Assembly (NCBI RefSeq): GCF_003259335.1
Contig: NZ_QLLL01000006.1
Location: 434,001 to 498,000 of the forward strand
Reading direction: 5' to 3'
Source: Chitinophaga skermanii
GTDB lineage: Bacteria; Bacteroidota; Bacteroidia; Chitinophagales; Chitinophagaceae
DNA length: 64,000 nucleotides
The notes below the pieces were generated by a model. The model had not been told where the DNA came from, made no database searches, and saw only the letters and a program-made list of their open reading frames with translations. Both the position numbers and the translations under genes were made by a program. Position 1 is the stretch's first letter. Each line of letters opens with the position of its first letter. Of this stretch, positions 59,781-64,000 are shown one piece after another.

Positions 59781-61085
59781 TTATATTTTCGCCCGGTTAT
59801 CGTGGAACTTTATCGGTTTCCGTGTTGTTTCCGGGAATTGCATTTTAAGTAGTTCTGGTTGTGTAGCATAGCGTACTTGGGGAATTACCCGCAGTTTCGC
59901 TTGCAAGTAAGATTTAATCTTACGATCCATTTCTTCCGATATTTCAACTGGGCAGAGATGTAACAAAATTTCATCGGTACCAATCTCGTTGCTATATACT
60001 TCCACCACAAACTCTTTGATTTCCTCCATTTCTGTGAGTAAATCGAATAAGGCAGGTGGGTACAAGGTAGTGCCTTTGTATTTGATCATTTGTTTTCTAC
60101 GACCAATTACAGGAGAAAGACGTACCGTGTTACGGCCACATGTACAAGGCTCTTCGATGTACTGGCAAATGTCGCCCGTTTTGTAACGCAATAGTGGCAT
60201 GGCTTCTACACCCAGCGTGGTAATGGTTACTTCACCAGCAGCGCCTGGCGGTACGGGATTGTTATCTTCATCCAACAATTCTACAATAAGTAATTCCGGG
60301 TGATGATGACCACCTTGGCCAGCTTTACATTCTGTGAAGGCCGTTTGCATTTCAGTAGAGGCATACGTGGAATACAATTTAATATCCCATTGCTCGGTAA
60401 TCTTCTTCCCTAGCACATTGTACGAGAAATCGGTATTACGAATATTCTCGCCGATGCATACTGCTTTCTTGATGCTCGATTGGTTAATATCGATGTTATG
60501 TTCTTTCGCGTACGCGATCAATTTCAGCATGAAGGAAGGTACGGCTACGATAGTGGTAGGTTGAATTCTTTGGATGTTTTCCCATTGCAAAGAAGGTACA
60601 CCAGGCCCCACGCGTAATACACCTGCACCTAGTTTGCGAATACCGCTGTAATAGGCCATACCGGCCATAAATTGGCGGTCGAGGGTGAGCATTAATTGGT
60701 AAATATCATCGTCGGTTCCATCGGCACAACAGAAAGAAATATACTCGTTGTACGATAAACGATCTTGGTCTTTTTCTGTGAGGGGAACGATAACCGGTCG
60801 TCCTAAAGTGCCGCTAGTAGTGGTATATTCCGCGATCCTACTTTTATCTACACATAAAAAATCCCAGTTCCGTTGTTGTAACTCTTCTTTCGATACAGGA
60901 GGAACGAGGTGTAGATCTTCAATCGTTTTGATATCGTCCACTTTTACGTTGTGGGTATAAAACCACTCTTTGTAAAAGGGTGAGAAATGGCGTAAATATC
61001 CCAATAAGCGCTGTAGTTCCAGCTCTTGGAATTGTTTAATCGCTTGTTTCGATTGTAGTTCTATGTCGGGTATATACATCTTCAA
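59781..61085 (-). CDS. Phenylacetate-CoA ligase-like adenylate-forming enzyme
   Basis: A 434-residue member of the PaaK/coenzyme F390 synthetase group. It activates a carboxylic acid as acyl-AMP and transfers it to CoA or a carrier protein. Motifs: TTSGTLGRPVIVP (ATP phosphate loop), YSTYASTEMQTAFTEC (motif A5 region), LLRYKTGDICQY (ribose-binding aspartate) and GRRKQMIKYKGTTLYPP (hinge). CTCGRN resembles the zinc-like cysteine patch of PaaK proteins. It is the last gene of a minus-strand group with acpS, which suggests an acyl/aryl-ACP pathway. Confidence 0.88.
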   Translation of the reverse strand: MKMYIPDIELQSKQAIKQFQELELQRLLGYLRHFSPFYKEWFYTHNVKVDDIKTIEDLHLVPPVSKEELQQRNWDFLCVDKSRIAEYTTTSGTLGRPVIVPLTEKDQDRLSYNEYISFCCADGTDDDIYQLMLTLDRQFMAGMAYYSGIRKLGAGVLRVGPGVPSLQWENIQRIQPTTIVAVPSFMLKLIAYAKEHNIDINQSSIKKAVCIGENIRNTDFSYNVLGKKITEQWDIKLYSTYASTEMQTAFTECKAGQGGHHHPELLIVELLDEDNNPVPPGAAGEVTITTLGVEAMPLLRYKTGDICQYIEEPCTCGRNTVRLSPVIGRRKQMIKYKGTTLYPPALFDLLTEMEEIKEFVVEVYSNEIGTDEILLHLCPVEISEEMDRKIKSYLQAKLRVIPQVRYATQPELLKMQFPETTRKPIKFHDNRAKI

Positions 61086-61108
61086 TACTATTTTCTATAG
61101 CAATACAA

Positions 61109-61498
61109 TTATTGACCTATCAATGATTCGATCACAACCATTGCTACAGCGGTTTCTTTTACATGGGATAATGACACGAATATTTTACCAATTCCTCTTT
61201 CCTGTATCAATTGTTGGGCGTTGCCTAGCAAGGTGATACTGGGTTTACCGAACGCGTCGTTATTGATTTCTATTTCGTGAAACTGTGCGCCGCTGCCACC
61301 ATAGCCTGTTCCCAATGCTTTTAGGAAGGCTTCCTTTGCAGCGAAACGCGCGGCATAGCTTTCGAACTTTTTCGTTTGCTTTTCGCAATATTGGATTTCA
61401 TTGGCAGAGAACACGAGTTCGCGGAAGCCTTTGCCGGCTTCTACTTTGCTCGCTACGCGGGCCACTTCAATAATATCGGTGCCAATGCCTAGAATCAT
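61109..61498 (-). CDS. acpS: Holo-[acyl-carrier-protein] synthase
   Basis: Attaches 4'-phosphopantetheine from CoA to acyl carrier proteins. At 129 residues it has the normal length for AcpS. The N-terminal ILGIGTDIIEVARV carries the magnesium-binding aspartate, and YAARFAAKEAFLKALGTG carries the second acidic ligand in AAKEA. The C-terminal IFVSLSHVKETAVAMVVIE is also typical. It lies between an acyl-activating enzyme and an Ntn-hydrolase in one operon (gaps of 23 and two bases), so it may serve a dedicated secondary-metabolite ACP as well as fatty-acid synthesis. Confidence 0.95.
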   Translation of the reverse strand: MILGIGTDIIEVARVASKVEAGKGFRELVFSANEIQYCEKQTKKFESYAARFAAKEAFLKALGTGYGGSGAQFHEIEINNDAFGKPSITLLGNAQQLIQERGIGKIFVSLSHVKETAVAMVVIESLIGQ

Positions 61499-61500
61499 GT

Positions 61501-63213
61501 TTATTTTTTCAATGCTTTATCACACGCAACAATCTGTTTCAAAATGTGATCCTCTTCTCCTTTCGTAGCAATCACTTTTGATAATGCTTGTTTGTAATAG
61601 TTCTTCGCCGCGGCAAAGTTTTTATGTTTGAATTCGTAATCACCGGCAATTACATAGGCATGGTAATATTGCGGATCATACGATACCAAGTTCGCTGTAT
61701 TAACCGGGCTTCCTGCTGCTACCGCGGCTTTCGCTTCGCGGAAGAGGATGAAGCTTTTGTATTCATTCGACAACATGAAGCTGTCGGCAGCAATCGTATT
61801 TGCCGTGTCGCGTACTTCATGATCGTAGGTTAAACCATTCATGGCAAAAATCGTGTTCAGGTCGTAACATACATACTCCCCTTCTTGCCAAGGAGCTGTA
61901 CTTACCCATACTTTCAATTCTTTCGGTTTAAACACAATACTGTGATGTGCGATGAATTGGTTGATGGCTTTTTCATTCCCAATACCAATGTTTTCATCTT
62001 TCAAACCTTTATGATCGCGCAAGATGTTGATGGTGTTTTGTACCGTGTTCGGTCCATTTCTATCCATCAATTCTTTCAATCGTTCAAACCTATATTCACT
62101 CGCGCTTTCAGCGATTTGTTTTTGATTCGATTCTGTGCCTTTTAGGTCATCACTTTGGAAGTGGTTGGCACAAGTAATATAGTTTTGATTCGGCTCGTAG
62201 ATTGCCAATGCACCGGGTGTTTTCTCAATAATAGCTGCGCGGTTATCGGCAGCGGAGCCAATTAAGAACGATTCCGATACGAACATGGTGCGTTTGTGTG
62301 CAATAGCATATGCTTCTTTGATGTTGCCAGCGTATTGCAAGATTTCGCGGGCTACTAACGATACAGGGGTAGCTGCGCCAGTTGGGTAATCACTCTTCGC
62401 GGCATTAATGGTAACGGTTAATCCTTGGTCGTTCATACCAGATACTACACCGGTAAAGCCGCCCCAAGTAACCATCATAAACTTATGTCCTTGCTTAGGT
62501 TTGTAGAAAGCAATGATTTTATCTTCTGCGAACTTATCACCCACATAGAAATCAAAATTACGGCCAATGATAAGGCTGCTATCGGCGCTTTTATCGTTCC
62601 AAGTACCAAATGAAGTACATCCTACTAATGCTAAGTTTTGCAAAGCGTGCCCAATATCATGTGCAGCATGGTAGTTCATGATACGCTCGTAGTTAGAGCC
62701 GATATACGGGTAATTCGGCGAACCGGCGAATGATACACCGTATATTTCTTTACGGTATTCGTCGATCACATGTTCATCCAAATCGCGGTTGAAGAAGCCG
62801 ATGAGGTATTTTAAGAATTTGAGATAGTTTTCGTTGGGAATCATTTTGCGGATTTGTTCCACGAAATGATCTTCTTGTCGTTTTACGAGTTCATCCGCGA
62901 GGCGACCATAAATCACCCCTCTTTCAAAAGCATCGCCTTCTACATACATTTCGTACAGGCCGGAGTTACTTTTGCGTAACCAGTTATTGCCCATACGGTA
63001 TGTTTCGGGACCCATTTTCACCCGGTGTTGCTTTAAAATTGACCTATCGGCAATTTCAGGCGGGTCCATTTTCGCCACTTTCACTACGTAGCCAATAAAG
63101 CCCGCAATAATAATCAGCAGTACCAACAAGGTATACATGAATACCTTGAATAATCGGCGCCAAATGCTTTTCTTTTTCTTTCTCCCTGTTTGGATTCTTA
63201 CGCTCGTATACAT
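61501..63213 (-). CDS. C45 family (acyl-CoA:6-APA acyltransferase-like) Ntn-hydrolase, membrane-anchored
   Basis: A 570-residue protein. After a basic start (RKKKKSIWRR) comes one membrane helix (about 24-43). The Ntn-hydrolase domain follows: C199 in LVGCTSFGTW is the expected nucleophile exposed by processing or, as here, internal in an unprocessed precursor. GRNFDFYVGDKFAEDKIIAF and GMNDQGLTVTINAAKS are family signatures. The last 80 residues look TPR-like (YVIAGDYEFKHKNFAAAKNYYKQAL). It could form or cleave an amide or ester bond of a lipid product. The operon position beside acpS suggests product processing. Confidence 0.85.
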   Translation of the reverse strand: MYTSVRIQTGRKKKKSIWRRLFKVFMYTLLVLLIIIAGFIGYVVKVAKMDPPEIADRSILKQHRVKMGPETYRMGNNWLRKSNSGLYEMYVEGDAFERGVIYGRLADELVKRQEDHFVEQIRKMIPNENYLKFLKYLIGFFNRDLDEHVIDEYRKEIYGVSFAGSPNYPYIGSNYERIMNYHAAHDIGHALQNLALVGCTSFGTWNDKSADSSLIIGRNFDFYVGDKFAEDKIIAFYKPKQGHKFMMVTWGGFTGVVSGMNDQGLTVTINAAKSDYPTGAATPVSLVAREILQYAGNIKEAYAIAHKRTMFVSESFLIGSAADNRAAIIEKTPGALAIYEPNQNYITCANHFQSDDLKGTESNQKQIAESASEYRFERLKELMDRNGPNTVQNTINILRDHKGLKDENIGIGNEKAINQFIAHHSIVFKPKELKVWVSTAPWQEGEYVCYDLNTIFAMNGLTYDHEVRDTANTIAADSFMLSNEYKSFILFREAKAAVAAGSPVNTANLVSYDPQYYHAYVIAGDYEFKHKNFAAAKNYYKQALSKVIATKGEEDHILKQIVACDKALKK

Positions 63214-63245
63214 TTTTATAAAATATCGCTCTCTGTAGGTTAAAA

Positions 63246-64000
63246 TTAGGCATTCCTAATTTCATCTACCAGGTAATCTATTCCCAGTAATTCGGCACAG
63301 GTAAGCACGGCTGTCATGCTTACGCCCAAAATACCGTGCAAGTTTAGGTTTTGCCCTGTAAGATACAAATTTGAAATCTTTGTGCGGGCAGGTATAAAGG
63401 TACGTAGCGGATCGTTACAATCCTTCACTACACCGTACATGGAACCATCGTAGGTACCGAGGTAATCGCGGTACGACAAGGGGGTGGCTACGTAATACGA
63501 TTGCACACTGTTGGCAAATCCCGGGAAGCGTTCATTTACCAAGGCAATAAGTTGTTCGGCTTTCTGGGTTTTAAAGGCCTCGTAAGTAGCCCCTCTTTCC
63601 GCCGGGTAATCTTCCGTATTAAACGTGTTGGCCCATGGTGCTACGTCTTCCGTACGCATGTAGGTCATAATTGTTACGCTTTCCGCGTGTGGCGCTTGCT
63701 TATCTTGATTGATGTACAAGGCATAGGTTTGTGGCCAATTATCGGCCGTATAATAAGCGCCGGCCGAAGCGTTGTCGCCCTGGTGACAATAGTAATTGTG
63801 ATTGATGTAAGGGAAGGTACCGGGTTTCACTACCGTATTTACAATGAAGCACGATAGCGAGTTTTCCAGTCCTAGTATACGGTTTTTATAAGCTGGGCGC
63901 ATATGATCGCCTTCCAGCATATTCAAAGTATTGGCGGGGTGAAGGTTAGAGATGTAGTGTTTAGCCGTAAAGGATTCACCATCTTTCGTGGTGATGGCTT
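63246..64000 (-). CDS. Phytoene-dehydrogenase-like FAD-dependent oxidoreductase (5' end outside window)
   Basis: Partial gene; the frame stays open to the window edge, so the N-terminal FAD-binding part is missing. The visible 251 residues read TTKDGESFTAKHYISNLHP at the edge, then SLSCFIVNTVVKPGTFPYI. The C-terminal FAD-contact region YLTGQNLNLHGILGVSMTAVLTCAELLG is typical of CrtI/carotenoid isomerase/retinol saturase-like enzymes. It lies 32 bases upstream of the C45 gene in the same direction. Candidate role: desaturation or isomerisation of a polyene in the pigment-type cluster suggested by its neighbours. Confidence 0.85.
   Translation of the reverse strand, partial: AITTKDGESFTAKHYISNLHPANTLNMLEGDHMRPAYKNRILGLENSLSCFIVNTVVKPGTFPYINHNYYCHQGDNASAGAYYTADNWPQTYALYINQDKQAPHAESVTIMTYMRTEDVAPWANTFNTEDYPAERGATYEAFKTQKAEQLIALVNERFPGFANSVQSYYVATPLSYRDYLGTYDGSMYGVVKDCNDPLRTFIPARTKISNLYLTGQNLNLHGILGVSMTAVLTCAELLGIDYLVDEIRNA

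Overview
The window comes from a member of the Bacteroidota, most likely the Chitinophagaceae or a close relative. The evidence is a type-B succinate dehydrogenase with a single fused cytochrome b, SusC/SusD outer-membrane pairs, a FecI/FecR sigma/anti-sigma pair, a type IX secretion C-terminal domain, and promoters of the Bacteroidetes kind (TTTG, 19 bases, TAnnTTTG). Start codons generally lack a purine-rich ribosome binding site. No tRNA, rRNA, CRISPR array, insertion sequence or phage gene was seen.

Layout. 1-3.6 kb: sdhCAB operon on the minus strand with a full-consensus promoter. 3.7-7.8 kb: a hypothetical gene, murQ plus an N-acetylglucosamine-kinase-like gene, and an S41 protease. 7.9-12.6 kb: a minus-strand array of small four-helix membrane proteins that are diverged tandem paralogues, with at least one decayed remnant. 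12.7-14.0 kb: a gene-free stretch with six regularly spaced long-loop hairpins (start-to-start 100-119 bases), most ending in a T-rich tract; it looks like a tandem set of small RNA genes. 14.0-17.3 kb: GNAT acetyltransferase, thioredoxin-like protein, and a coupled nucleotidyltransferase/sugar kinase pair. 17.5-23.0 kb, plus strand: alpha-L-fucosidase, beta-N-acetylhexosaminidase, a PLP enzyme and a secreted hypothetical protein.

23.0-23.6 kb: an intergenic repeat of exact 11-base period. 23.6-36 kb: housekeeping genes (lipB, rluD-like, def, ruvX, UbiA-type prenyltransferase, SpoU methyltransferase, mutS) interleaved with a type IX-secreted PKD protein, two hypothetical genes and an ECF sigma/RskA anti-sigma pair. 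36-49 kb: two SusC/SusD pairs. The first has its own full-consensus promoter, a leader of about 440 bases and a perfect 16-base palindrome inside that leader. The second sits behind fecR and an ECF sigma factor. 49-52.6 kb: AraC and LacI regulators and a secreted esterase. 52.7-59 kb: an SPFH membrane protein with a small ribbon-helix-helix partner, two paralogous secreted proteins, an M1 aminopeptidase, HupE/UreJ and a DUF6702 protein. 59.0-59.7 kb: further helically phased repeats (10- and 11-base periods). 59.8-64 kb: acyl-CoA ligase-like, holo-ACP synthase, Ntn-hydrolase and a truncated FAD oxidoreductase, plausibly the edge of an aryl-polyene/flexirubin-type pigment cluster.

The most unusual content is the hairpin array beside the membrane-protein array (7.9-14.0 kb) and the helically phased intergenic repeats at 23.2 and 59.1-59.6 kb.
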